From NCBI RefSeq assembly GCF_000758945.1, contig NZ_JRND01000020.1, positions 26,519 through 90,518 on the forward strand: a stretch of 64,000 bases of DNA, written 5' to 3'. A program made the position numbers and the translations under genes. Positions 43,901-51,769 of the stretch are shown piece after piece. This DNA is from Lancefieldella parvula_C. GTDB lineage: Bacteria; Actinomycetota; Coriobacteriia; Coriobacteriales; Atopobiaceae. The first letter of the stretch is position 1; each line of letters opens with the position of its first letter. Under the pieces are notes generated by a model. The model was not told the origin of the DNA, did not search any database, and saw only the letters and a list, made by a program, of their open reading frames with translations.

Positions 43901-44339
43901 AAGAACCCTCAATCCAATCTGGATACGTACTAGCAGATAAACTTGAATGCAAGACAATCCCTTGGTTATCCGTCTGACCTGCAAGGAATAAACACCAGCC
44001 TATTGGCGGCATCGCTGCCACATGACCCGTAATTTCAATCAAGACATCGTTTTCTTTTTTATCAATAGAGATATTCCAGTCCTCATCTCCACCCTTATGA
44101 AATAGAGGTATCTCTGGTATAGCCTTAAGTCTGCGTTTGATATAGGACTCTATTAACTCAGTGTCAGAAGACGTTGTTGCTACTCTTAATCCTTCTGCAC
44201 AGGCTCCATCCATAACTGTCTTTGTATAGAGAATGCAAACAGGTTCTACAAGCAATGCAATAATCATCAGAATAACGGGAAATAACAGCGCAGCTTCTAC
44301 TGACGCTTGACCAGCATTCTGTTTAAAACGAGAGAACAT
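43869..44339 (-). CDS. TadE/TadF-like pseudopilin
   Basis: A 156-residue protein with a 10-residue leader, the motif G-QASVE (Glu at +5) and the hydrophobic helix ALLFPVILMIIALLVEPVCI, followed by a mostly beta external domain. This is the TadE pattern of pilus-like minor subunits. It overlaps both neighbours by a few bases, showing a coupled operon. Confidence 0.85.
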   Translation of the reverse strand: MFSRFKQNAGQASVEAALLFPVILMIIALLVEPVCILYTKTVMDGACAEGLRVATTSSDTELIESYIKRRLKAIPEIPLFHKGGDEDWNISIDKKENDVLIEITGHVAAMPPIGWCLFLAGQTDNQGIVLHSSLSASTYPDWIEGSYADWIAFWKG

Positions 44340-44571
44340 CTTTGGCTAAATCTAAAAGAGAGTCATGCATAGTATGTGAAGCAGCTTGAGTAGCCAGTTG
44401 AACAACTGCTCCATTTTGCACAAAGTGATATATCACACCAAGAGACGTAATGACAATTAAGCACGAAAATAAAACTAGAGCATATTCAAGCGTTGCTTGT
44501 CCTTGTGTATTCTTAACACCTAGTTTGATTGCTCTAATAGATTCTTCGCATCTTGAGTGGATATGTGACAT
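44323..44571 (-). CDS. Short class III pilin-like protein
   Basis: Only 82 residues: a 24-residue leader, the motif G-QATLEY (Glu and Tyr at +5 and +6, as in Flp pilins) and a hydrophobic helix ALVLFSCLIVITSLGVIY, then a short polar tail. It could be a second Flp-like subunit or a very small TadE-like protein. GAGGG lies seven bases before the ATG. It overlaps the preceding gene by 52 bases. Confidence 0.8.
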   Translation of the reverse strand: MSHIHSRCEESIRAIKLGVKNTQGQATLEYALVLFSCLIVITSLGVIYHFVQNGAVVQLATQAASHTMHDSLLDLAKDVLSF

Positions 44572-44984
44572 GTTGAGACCCTCCTTATCTCTCCTTGATC
44601 AGAAACAGTCACAAGTTCTGACCAATTTCCACCATTAACTAAACAGCCCCATACATTGCCGGCTATGTCTAAATATCCGGAATAAACAAGCACACAATCA
44701 GCTCTTTGCTGATAGCCCTCTAAAATACTCTGGGCTTCGTTTTGAATAGTTTCTTTACTATCTCTTTGCACGGAATTCTGTTTAAACAAATCTTCTGCTG
44801 CTGCATATGAGATTGGCTGTTCATTGGCTTTTTTGTCGTCTCTATTTTCATGAGTCTGCACATAGTCTGAGCTCGTATTTGATGAATGGTCCTGTTTTCT
44901 TGGTAATACGAGAAGTGCAGCAAATAGCAAACATACAGTGACAATAATGAACACAGAATAAGCAGCAGTGCTCTTTCTGCTCAT
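44520..44984 (-). CDS. Hypothetical membrane-anchored protein in the tad operon
   Basis: A 154-residue protein with one N-terminal membrane helix (about 9-27), a Ser/Asn-rich polar linker and a small external domain containing two cysteines (VWGCLVNGG and VSTCHIS). I do not recognise the family. Its ATG overlaps the flp stop by four bases (ATGA), so it is translated together with the major pilin; it may be a pilus accessory or anchoring protein. Confidence 0.7.
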   Translation of the reverse strand: MSRKSTAAYSVFIIVTVCLLFAALLVLPRKQDHSSNTSSDYVQTHENRDDKKANEQPISYAAAEDLFKQNSVQRDSKETIQNEAQSILEGYQQRADCVLVYSGYLDIAGNVWGCLVNGGNWSELVTVSDQGEIRRVSTCHISTQDAKNLLEQSN

Positions 44985-45169
44985 AGAGAATTAATTCCCG
45001 ATGTAATTGCTTCCCAAAGCTCAGAAATTTTACCTTTAAAAGCAATGATTGCGACAATCGCAATAACTACAAGTACGCCAACTAAAATTGCATACTCTGT
45101 AGTTCCCTGTCCAGATTCATCCTCTTTTAAGCCTTGTAGATACCTAAAAAATTGATAGAAGAACATCAT
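44981..45169 (-). CDS. flp: Flp/Fap family type IVb pilin
   Basis: A 62-residue prepilin, the probable major subunit of the Tad pilus. A 20-residue leader ends in Gly20 and is followed by QGTTEYAILVGVLVVIAIVA with Glu25 and Tyr26 at the +5/+6 positions required by Flp pilins; the mature protein would be about 42 residues. The gene lies 15 bases after tadC in transcription order, inside the operon rather than at its start. Confidence 0.93.
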   Translation of the reverse strand: MMFFYQFFRYLQGLKEDESGQGTTEYAILVGVLVVIAIVAIIAFKGKISELWEAITSGINSL

Positions 45170-45184
45170 CGGCTTTCCTTTCTC

Positions 45185-45796
45185 TTAAGAAGAAAATGCA
45201 GGTCCAAGCAAGGGACCTAAAATTGCAAGTAACATTGCTGGAACAATCAGCGTTCCTAGAGGGATGAGCATTTTAATTGGGATCTTTTCAATTTCCGTTT
45301 CTAACAGCGAACGCTGCTCATCGCGAAGAACTGAAGCTTGTCTATCTAATATTTCTGCAAGAGGAGTTCCAAAAGTAAGCGCTTCATTCACAACAGTCGC
45401 AAAGCTTTTAAGCGATGGAACTCCTACTTTTGCCGCCATCTGATTGAGTGCTTCTTCGCGAGTAGTAGCACCAAGCTTCCAAGTCATATGAGCATTTGAA
45501 AGCTCTCTCGATAATTCTCCAGATTCTCGCAAACAATACAGATCAAGCGCTGAATCAAAAGATAGCCCTGATGACAGCCCAAGAATCAAAATGTCAATCA
45601 TTTCTGGCATCTCACGTAGGCATGATTTTCTTGTAAACTCAGACTTTGCCCGGAGGCTCATTCTCTTGTGACTTTTTATGCCTCTTATAATTTGCTGATA
45701 ATAGCTATGGACATCAAAATGATTCAAATTGACGGGAACAACTAGGGCGAGAATAGCTATGCATGTTGCAAATAATACGGAGCATATTAAATCCAT
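45185..45796 (-). CDS. tadC: Tad secretion system inner membrane protein TadC
   Basis: A 203-residue protein of the T2SF (GspF-like) family: a cytoplasmic helical bundle with MPEMIDILILGLSSGLSFDS and TFGTPLAEILDRQA between hydrophobic segments at the N-terminus (about 3-23) and C-terminus (KMLIPLGTLIVPAMLLAILG). With TadB it forms the membrane platform for pilus assembly. Its ATG overlaps the tadB stop (TGATG), so the longer frame extending into tadB is not used. It is somewhat shorter than many TadC proteins. Confidence 0.9.
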   Translation of the reverse strand: MDLICSVLFATCIAILALVVPVNLNHFDVHSYYQQIIRGIKSHKRMSLRAKSEFTRKSCLREMPEMIDILILGLSSGLSFDSALDLYCLRESGELSRELSNAHMTWKLGATTREEALNQMAAKVGVPSLKSFATVVNEALTFGTPLAEILDRQASVLRDEQRSLLETEIEKIPIKMLIPLGTLIVPAMLLAILGPLLGPAFSS

Positions 45797-46731
45797 CACT
45801 TCATTACTCCTTTCATAATGCTTCGAATAATCAAAAGAGCAACGCAATCCATGACCATTGCAATTGATGTGCATATAACGCCCGATGGCGTAAATAAACC
45901 CTTTTGAAAGTCCGGTGATAGAAGCGACAAGACAATCAATAAAACAACTGGAAGAAGACATACAATTCGAGCAGATAATCTAACTTGAGCAGTCTTTGTT
46001 GCTATGAGCCTTTGATTCTTCTCTTGTAATTCAACTAACTCAGCAGTTTTCTGTAAAAGACTCTTAAGCGGAGACCCTGTTCTATGTGAAATTACTAAGG
46101 CGCTAGCCAGCAAATTAACACCTGGAGCATCCAACCTTTCTGCCAAGTCCTCAATAGCTTCTTCGATAGGAAAACCGCACTTGATTTGCATGTCTGCAAT
46201 ATAAAAATTTTCTGATACGACACCTTCTGTGTGTTTACTGACATATTCAATAGATTGTGAAAGTGTGAGACCTGATCCAAGAGCAACGGCGATTGTTCTA
46301 AAAATCGAAGGCATCATATGGGCGATTTCTAAAGCAGACTGATGCTTAGCATGTTCATATAGAAAATAAGGAACGAGAAATAACGAGAAAACACCGCAAA
46401 GCGTACCTATCACAGACTCAAATAGAACGCCAAGCAAGATGGATCCAGCTATGCCACTAATAAAAAACAGTACGAAAGCATCACTAACTAAGGTGATTCC
46501 GTATTTGTGCAGAAAACGATTACGTAGCTGTGTTGATATATAAGAAAAAGGCTCCCATTTGAGCAAGCGCTGGACAAAAGTGCTATTACGTGCAAATTGA
46601 AGAAACTGAACTACATAACCTGTTATTCGTGCACTTATTTGAGAGACAGTTTTTTCTTCACCGTTACATGCAAGAAAATAAATAATTACTCCAAAAGCAC
46701 CTCCTGTGATTGTGGAAGTAAAGACATCCAT
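45796..46731 (-). CDS. tadB: Tad secretion system inner membrane protein TadB
   Basis: A 311-residue T2SF-domain membrane protein: helices near 6-22, 90-125 and at the C-terminus, with the cytoplasmic bundle MMPSIFRTIAVALGSGLTLS and ALVISHRTGSPLKSLLQKTA. It partners TadC as the assembly platform. GGAGG lies seven bases before the ATG at 46731, and the start overlaps the end of the ATPase gene by 46 bases. Confidence 0.92.
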   Translation of the reverse strand: MDVFTSTITGGAFGVIIYFLACNGEEKTVSQISARITGYVVQFLQFARNSTFVQRLLKWEPFSYISTQLRNRFLHKYGITLVSDAFVLFFISGIAGSILLGVLFESVIGTLCGVFSLFLVPYFLYEHAKHQSALEIAHMMPSIFRTIAVALGSGLTLSQSIEYVSKHTEGVVSENFYIADMQIKCGFPIEEAIEDLAERLDAPGVNLLASALVISHRTGSPLKSLLQKTAELVELQEKNQRLIATKTAQVRLSARIVCLLPVVLLIVLSLLSPDFQKGLFTPSGVICTSIAMVMDCVALLIIRSIMKGVMK

Positions 46732-48038
46732 GAAGTAACCTCCTTTTTATTGAGTATTCCTTCTTGTATTGCGCGATTGATAAAAGAAGGAATTTTTACA
46801 AAAAGCCAACTTCTTTTCTGTACGTCAAACGACACCACCTCTTGCACTTCAATTGATCCTGACGAAGACAAGGAGATTTCTGAAACGCTGGTCACATATC
46901 GTTTTCCATCAGGAAATCTTTGGGACATAACTATCAAATCAAGTGCAGTGGCAATCTGCTTCTCTATGATTTCTGCAGGTAAGTCCATTCCAAAACGAGC
47001 CATCAAAACCAGGCGCAATATTGCCTCTTGAGCGGTTCCGGCATGCAATGTAGTTAGAGAACCATCGTGACCTGTATTCATAGCCTGCAGCATATCAATG
47101 CACTCCTCCCCTCTTACCTCTCCTACTACAATGCGATCTGGCCTCATTCGGAGTGCATTTCTCACCAATGATCTAATGGTTATTTCTCCTGTTCCTTCTA
47201 TTGAGGCAGGTCGAGCCTCTAGCCTGACCACATTTGGATGTGAATCAAACTTAAGCTCCGCTGAGTCCTCAATAGTGACAATTCTTTCTGACTTTGAAAT
47301 TTCACATGAAAGTGCATTTAAAAGCGTAGTCTTGCCAGATCCCGTTCCCCCAACAACCGCGATTCCCTGTCTGCATTTCACAGCCCAAGACAAAAATCTT
47401 GCAAGCCATTGAGGCAGTGATTTCATTTCCACTAGTCGGTCCAAAGAAGTAATTTTTCCGGTAAATCTTCGAATAGTTACTGAAGTGCCGTTCACTGCAA
47501 CAGGACTTGCAACCGCATTGACACGGTCCCCATTCTCAAGACGAGCATCAACAATAGGGCTCACCCTGTCCAGTCTTCTTCCTAATGGAGACAAAATGCG
47601 ATCCATAACAATCAAAATCTGCTCTTCTGAGTCAAAGACCGTTTTTGATTCAAATAGCTCGCCGTTTTTCTCGTAGAACAAATTGTTGCAGCCGTTAATC
47701 ATGATTTCAGTAACATCTTTATCATTCAGTAGTGGCTGAATTGGACCAAGACCACACACCTCATTAATTACTTGCTCAATTATTTCTTCATAGTCAACTG
47801 AACTAAAAAGCTCATCCTTCTCTTCATTAACAATTGCTTCACAGGTAACTCTTAGTTCATCTCTTACACGATCGATATCACTACCTGTAATAAGAGAAGA
47901 AACTGTAGAAAGTCCTAATCGAGAAACAAGTTTTTCTTTTAACTTCTTTCTAGCCTTCAGAAATAGTTCTTTTTGAAGTTGTGAGTCATTTTCTTCTTGC
48001 GCCTCAATTTGCTTAGCAACGCGTTCAAAGACAAGCAT
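46686..48038 (-). CDS. cpaF: Tad pilus assembly ATPase CpaF/TadA
   Basis: The secretion ATPase that powers pilus extension, 450 residues. The N-terminal domain contains VCGLGPIQPLLNDKDVTEIM; Walker A is VVGGTGSGKTTLLNAL, followed by the Asp box IVTIEDSAELKF, Walker B region MRPDRIVVGEVRGEE and the His box TGHDGSLTTLHAGT. All are intact. AAGGAGGTGGG precedes its ATG, which overlaps the stop of cpaE. It should act as a cytoplasmic hexamer at the TadB-TadC platform. Confidence 0.96.
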   Translation of the reverse strand: MLVFERVAKQIEAQEENDSQLQKELFLKARKKLKEKLVSRLGLSTVSSLITGSDIDRVRDELRVTCEAIVNEEKDELFSSVDYEEIIEQVINEVCGLGPIQPLLNDKDVTEIMINGCNNLFYEKNGELFESKTVFDSEEQILIVMDRILSPLGRRLDRVSPIVDARLENGDRVNAVASPVAVNGTSVTIRRFTGKITSLDRLVEMKSLPQWLARFLSWAVKCRQGIAVVGGTGSGKTTLLNALSCEISKSERIVTIEDSAELKFDSHPNVVRLEARPASIEGTGEITIRSLVRNALRMRPDRIVVGEVRGEECIDMLQAMNTGHDGSLTTLHAGTAQEAILRLVLMARFGMDLPAEIIEKQIATALDLIVMSQRFPDGKRYVTSVSEISLSSSGSIEVQEVVSFDVQKRSWLFVKIPSFINRAIQEGILNKKEVTSWMSLLPQSQEVLLE

Positions 48039-49339
48039 TAACCCACCTCCTTCCTCCTATTGAATAAGCTAAATGGCTTTTTCTCAGGAGTTGCTTGCAG
48101 GGCAATTTGAGCCTCGCGCAGTTGTGGAAGAATGCCTAACTCGTTAAGAAAATGCGCAAGTACAAAAGAGACCGACTGTGCAAATGAAGTTTCCTCTTGT
48201 AACAGCACAGAAAGCTTTCCTTGCTGAATAAGCTCTTGAAACCCTGGTCCGCCTTCAAAAATCCTAAACATCTTTGCAGCTTCAAGACCAACCTCTGCTT
48301 TTCCAACAGAGAAGTCCTGTTTAACCCTTGGATTTGCTTTGTTCTCAAGTCGGATAATGCGAGTCCTTGCCACTCCAAGGCGCACTGCAAGTCCACTTAC
48401 TTTTGCTAAAGAGTTAATACACGTAAGAGGGTTCTCTGAAACAATAACCAGCCTATCTGCACATTGTGCTGCCTGAGCATAGCAATCCGTTGATGCTGTC
48501 GTAGTGTCTACGAGCACCAAATCAACCAAACCAGAAACAGCTTGAAGAAAATGACTCACGCAAGGAAATAGAAGCTCTGCCATTTCAGGTTTTACACAAG
48601 GGCCAAAAAGATACAAATTTCTATGGACACAAGTTGCCTTTTCAAGAAGGCTCTCTTTTTCTGAAGGTACATCAGCAACAAGATCAGAGAAGTCTTTTGG
48701 CTGCCTAATTCCAAGCTTCTCAAAAGCATTTCCATAAGACAGATCAAAATCAACCAACGCAACCTTCAAGCCCCAAGAAGAAGCAAGCAGTGCCATTGAA
48801 GAAACAAGTGTGGTCTTTCCCACTCCTCCTCTTCCTGAAGTGAACGTCAGAATCGGAGCTTTTAAAGTCTTATCAAGAGGAATAAGAGATTGTAGATAGG
48901 TATTTAGCTCTTGGATACTGGCAACATAATCTGAAGCTTCTGGTAAAGGCTGAGAAAGCCTGTCAGCCCCGTATGATTGATACCCTCTTCCAACCTTTAC
49001 CAGATCCCCCAATTCCATAGGGTCAATAACTAAATCAACTCCTGCTTTAGCTGCTCTAGAACGAAGTGATCCAGAAGCGCCAGATCTTACAAGCACTACA
49101 CAGCGAGCATTTCCATCTTTAACAATTGCAGCCGCTAGATTTATATCCGAAACATCGGAGCCGGTATTACCAATTAAGACTGAATAATCTTGAGGAGTTG
49201 AAGAGGCTACAATTGATCTAAGAGATGCTGCTGAATCGGCAAATTCACACCTATTGCTAATTCCCAAGTACGTAAGAATGGCTCCAATTTCAACGCGTGC
49301 GTCAAGACCTACGTATGAGATCCACTTTTCTAACATCAC
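48038..49339 (-). CDS. cpaE: CpaE/TadZ-like P-loop ATPase
   Basis: A 433-residue protein: a receiver-like N-terminal domain without an obvious phosphoacceptor Asp, then a MinD/ParA-type ATPase with the deviant Walker A ILTFTSGRGGVGKTTLVSSM, KVALVDFDLSYGN and LVLVDTTTASTDC. CpaE/TadZ proteins place the pilus machine at the cell pole. The start is GTG at 49339 or ATG one codon later, both near GGAGG and overlapping the cpaB stop. Confidence 0.92.
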   Translation of the reverse strand: MMLEKWISYVGLDARVEIGAILTYLGISNRCEFADSAASLRSIVASSTPQDYSVLIGNTGSDVSDINLAAAIVKDGNARCVVLVRSGASGSLRSRAAKAGVDLVIDPMELGDLVKVGRGYQSYGADRLSQPLPEASDYVASIQELNTYLQSLIPLDKTLKAPILTFTSGRGGVGKTTLVSSMALLASSWGLKVALVDFDLSYGNAFEKLGIRQPKDFSDLVADVPSEKESLLEKATCVHRNLYLFGPCVKPEMAELLFPCVSHFLQAVSGLVDLVLVDTTTASTDCYAQAAQCADRLVIVSENPLTCINSLAKVSGLAVRLGVARTRIIRLENKANPRVKQDFSVGKAEVGLEAAKMFRIFEGGPGFQELIQQGKLSVLLQEETSFAQSVSFVLAHFLNELGILPQLREAQIALQATPEKKPFSLFNRRKEVG

Positions 49340-50163
49340 GCTTCACCTCCTGGATTAGTAGACGAGTCTACTTGTGACGCACTGTCGCTGTTTTGGTTGG
49401 TTGTTGAAGAAGTAGGGTTCTCTGGATGCACATCTTCACTTACATCAGATGAGCTTGCTTGATCTGTCTTGTCAGAAAGATCCTTTGAGTCTTCTTGTTC
49501 AACGAAGGAGTTGTTCTTTACTAAGTCCTGAGCGTTAATCTTTGACCCAGGAAGAGTAAATCGAAGTGTTCCTCGAGCGTATGCAGAAAGCACGGCAGGA
49601 ACCTGTTCAGGAGTCAATCCAAGCGTTACGGAGGAGGAAGTGTAAAGAGTGCCTTCGGTGTCATCTGACAACACCGCAATATCCGAAGCAATACAGGTAA
49701 TAAGAGAATCAGTAACCTCATACGCTGCAAGCTTTGTGCCAGCACTGAGCCTCTCAGCTAATCCGTACTTCTCGCCATGGGAAATAGTGAGACCAACAAG
49801 ATTTTCTGGAATAGAAATTTGAGAGGCAACTGATCGTAGATGAAGAGAAACAACAGGCATTCCAACTCCAATAACTGATGAAACCGTACGACCCATAACA
49901 CTTTCTGGATTAGTAATTGCGCCTTCGGGAATCAAATCAGAAATCCAGCTTTTTATCTGGGTATTAGAAGATGAGAGAGTTTCTCCAGGTTCTATTTGTT
50001 TTGTGGCCACCAGAATTGACGTGAGTTCTCCACCGTATTTTTGTATTGCCTCTGCTCGTGACTTCTCTGCATCAGCGCGAACGCTTTGTACGTATGCAAA
50101 GAAACAAAAACTGGCCAAAAGTGCGCTTAACACAGAAATTAAAATTCTTGTTTTCTTAGTCAC
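49336..50163 (-). CDS. cpaB: Flp pilus assembly protein CpaB
   Basis: A 275-residue protein with an N-terminal membrane helix (about 5-24), an SAF/antifreeze-like domain (ILVATKQIEPGETLS, then GRTVSSVIGVGMPVV), a second conserved block with GTKLAAYEV and a Ser/Asp-rich C-terminal tail. CpaB is a periplasmic or external accessory of Tad pili. GGGAGG lies seven bases before the GTG at 50163; the frame is open to 50247. It is the first gene of the operon. Confidence 0.88.
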   Translation of the reverse strand: MTKKTRILISVLSALLASFCFFAYVQSVRADAEKSRAEAIQKYGGELTSILVATKQIEPGETLSSSNTQIKSWISDLIPEGAITNPESVMGRTVSSVIGVGMPVVSLHLRSVASQISIPENLVGLTISHGEKYGLAERLSAGTKLAAYEVTDSLITCIASDIAVLSDDTEGTLYTSSSVTLGLTPEQVPAVLSAYARGTLRFTLPGSKINAQDLVKNNSFVEQEDSKDLSDKTDQASSSDVSEDVHPENPTSSTTNQNSDSASQVDSSTNPGGEA

Positions 50164-50262
50164 TGTTTGTCCTCCCTCCATTTGCGATACATAGATTGTG
50201 CACTTGGCATGAGAGAGAAAATACAAAAACAAAAGATTTACCTGCACAAATATGTCCGACAG

Positions 50263-50280
50263 CTGACGCGAATCTGACGC
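50263..50280 (-). promoter_or_regulatory. Direct-repeat operator candidate upstream of cpaB
   Basis: On the minus strand GCGTCAG-ATTC-GCGTCAG: two identical 7-mers with a 4-base spacer (11-base period), the layout of OmpR/PhoB-type response regulator sites. It lies about 100 bases before the cpaB start. Confidence 0.4.
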
Positions 50281-50437
50281 AAAGTAATAAACCCAAAGGC
50301 TGAAGCAGCGGGAAGAAAAATGGGTAATTTAAATTTTTATCTAATTTGATATATAAAAATTTTTAGAACATCATAACTGCTACATTTTTCAGAGATTGTA
50401 ATGATTGATTTTCTGAGTGATCTTACTGACGTAAGAA

Positions 50438-50483
50438 ACGAGGGCTGACCCTCCCCAATTAGCTGGGCGGGACCAACCCTCGT
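50438..50483. other. Large imperfect hairpin between rsgA and the tad operon
   Basis: ACGAGGG and CCCTCGT begin an 18-bp stem with four or five mismatches around a short loop. It is distinct from the rsgA terminator at 50518-50548. It may lie in the tad leader or act as a second terminator. Confidence 0.45.
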
Positions 50484-50517
50484 CGGTCTCAATATAGCAT
50501 GTTTCCAGCTAGTTTGA

Positions 50518-50548
50518 CAAAAAGCACCCTAGTCAAGCCAGGGTGCTT
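50518..50548 (-). terminator. Terminator of rsgA
   Basis: AAGCACCCT and AGGGTGCTT pair perfectly; on minus TTTTTG follows. Confidence 0.88.
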
Positions 50549-50570
50549 AGAGGATTTTCGCTGTTAAAGC

Positions 50571-51755
50571 TTAAAGCACAACATCAGGGTCAAGCGATTG
50601 TTGACTTTCTCGCATTTCTTTTGCCAGAGATAAATACGCCTTTAACTGGGGTTCTGTAATCTTGCCCTCATGCAGGGCGTCTTGAACGCTACATCCTGGC
50701 TCATGAGTATGGGTGCAATCCCTAAACTTACACGTCTGAGCAGCTTCAGAGATATGCGGGAATATCTTCTGCAATCCCCTCTCATGACCCACAATAGGCA
50801 GACTTCTGAGGCCAGGCTCGTCCACAATAACACCAGCGTCAGGAAGCGCTACCATGCGACGAGCAACCGTTGTATGACGACCAGCCTTATCAGACTCGCG
50901 GACTTCTCCCGTTTCAAGCGCCTCATGTCCCAAAAGCGCATTCAGAAGCGTTGATTTACCAGCACCTGATTCTCCTAGCACAATGGCCACGGAGCCGTAA
51001 GGAACAAGACTACGAACTGCATCAATTCCCCACGCAGCTCCAAGCTTTTGAGCGGTCCGCGCAAGATCTACAAGTGCATCGGTTTTCTCGCCCTCAAGCT
51101 TTGAAGCTGTTGCAACAATTTTTACTGTAGAGCCAAGAGCTGCGGTGATAGAAGAAATCTCTTGAGCCAAAAGCTCCGGACCTGCCACATCTGACTTAGT
51201 AAGCACCACAGCGCAAGCAGCGCCGCAGTCTTTAGAAATAACTGCTGAGCGCACAATACGATCTACCGAGACAACCTCGCCGTCCAAGGCCTGTACTACA
51301 AGCACCAGATCAACGTTTGCGGCCAAAGTCTGCTTTTGACCACGGGCTCCACCCTTCCAGCGAGCAATATCGGTCTCTCGCGGCAGAACCGCCTCGATGA
51401 TGCCCATATCGTGCGAGTCCGGAATGCGTGCGCACACCCAGTCTCCCACGGCCACCGTAGAGTTCTGGCCCTTGGTCACGCGCGCGGCAAACTCGGCGCG
51501 AAACACTCCCTGCTCCGAAACAACCGCAGGAAATCCCCTATCCAAGCGGACCACGCAAGCCATGGTCATCGTCTGGCGAGAAACCCCTTGGGCTTCAAGC
51601 TCAGATACGACGTCTGCGTAAGCCTGCATCTGAGCCGACGATGGAGTCAACTGCTCATACGCTGGAACATCCAGCAATGAAGAAAGGGCCGGCAGTGACC
51701 CTTGAGTCCTGCCGGCTCCTAGTTTTTTGGAACTTTTTGTACGCTTAGCGGACAA
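50571..51755 (-). CDS. rsgA: Ribosome small subunit maturation GTPase RsgA
   Basis: A circularly permuted GTPase that acts in 30S subunit maturation. An OB-fold N-terminal part (about 60-130) precedes G4 (VVLTKSDV), then G1 IVLGESGAGKSTLLNALLG and G3 VDEPGLRSL. The C-terminal zinc site is CKFRDCTHTHEPGC. At 394 residues it is longer than usual, with a basic N-terminal extension of about 50 residues. It lies 14 bases after the P-type ATPase gene on the same strand and is probably cotranscribed with it. Confidence 0.95.
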   Translation of the reverse strand: MSAKRTKSSKKLGAGRTQGSLPALSSLLDVPAYEQLTPSSAQMQAYADVVSELEAQGVSRQTMTMACVVRLDRGFPAVVSEQGVFRAEFAARVTKGQNSTVAVGDWVCARIPDSHDMGIIEAVLPRETDIARWKGGARGQKQTLAANVDLVLVVQALDGEVVSVDRIVRSAVISKDCGAACAVVLTKSDVAGPELLAQEISSITAALGSTVKIVATASKLEGEKTDALVDLARTAQKLGAAWGIDAVRSLVPYGSVAIVLGESGAGKSTLLNALLGHEALETGEVRESDKAGRHTTVARRMVALPDAGVIVDEPGLRSLPIVGHERGLQKIFPHISEAAQTCKFRDCTHTHEPGCSVQDALHEGKITEPQLKAYLSLAKEMRESQQSLDPDVVL

Positions 51756-51769
51756 GAGTGCTCCTTACC

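Larger units (their letters stand above)
50164..50570. other. tad operon upstream region
   Basis: A 407-base gap without a gene. It holds the rsgA terminator, a large imperfect hairpin (50438-50483), a very A+T-rich stretch (50318-50365) that suits a promoter, and two GCGTCAG repeats (50263-50280) near the cpaB start. No RNA family was recognised. Confidence 0.6.
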
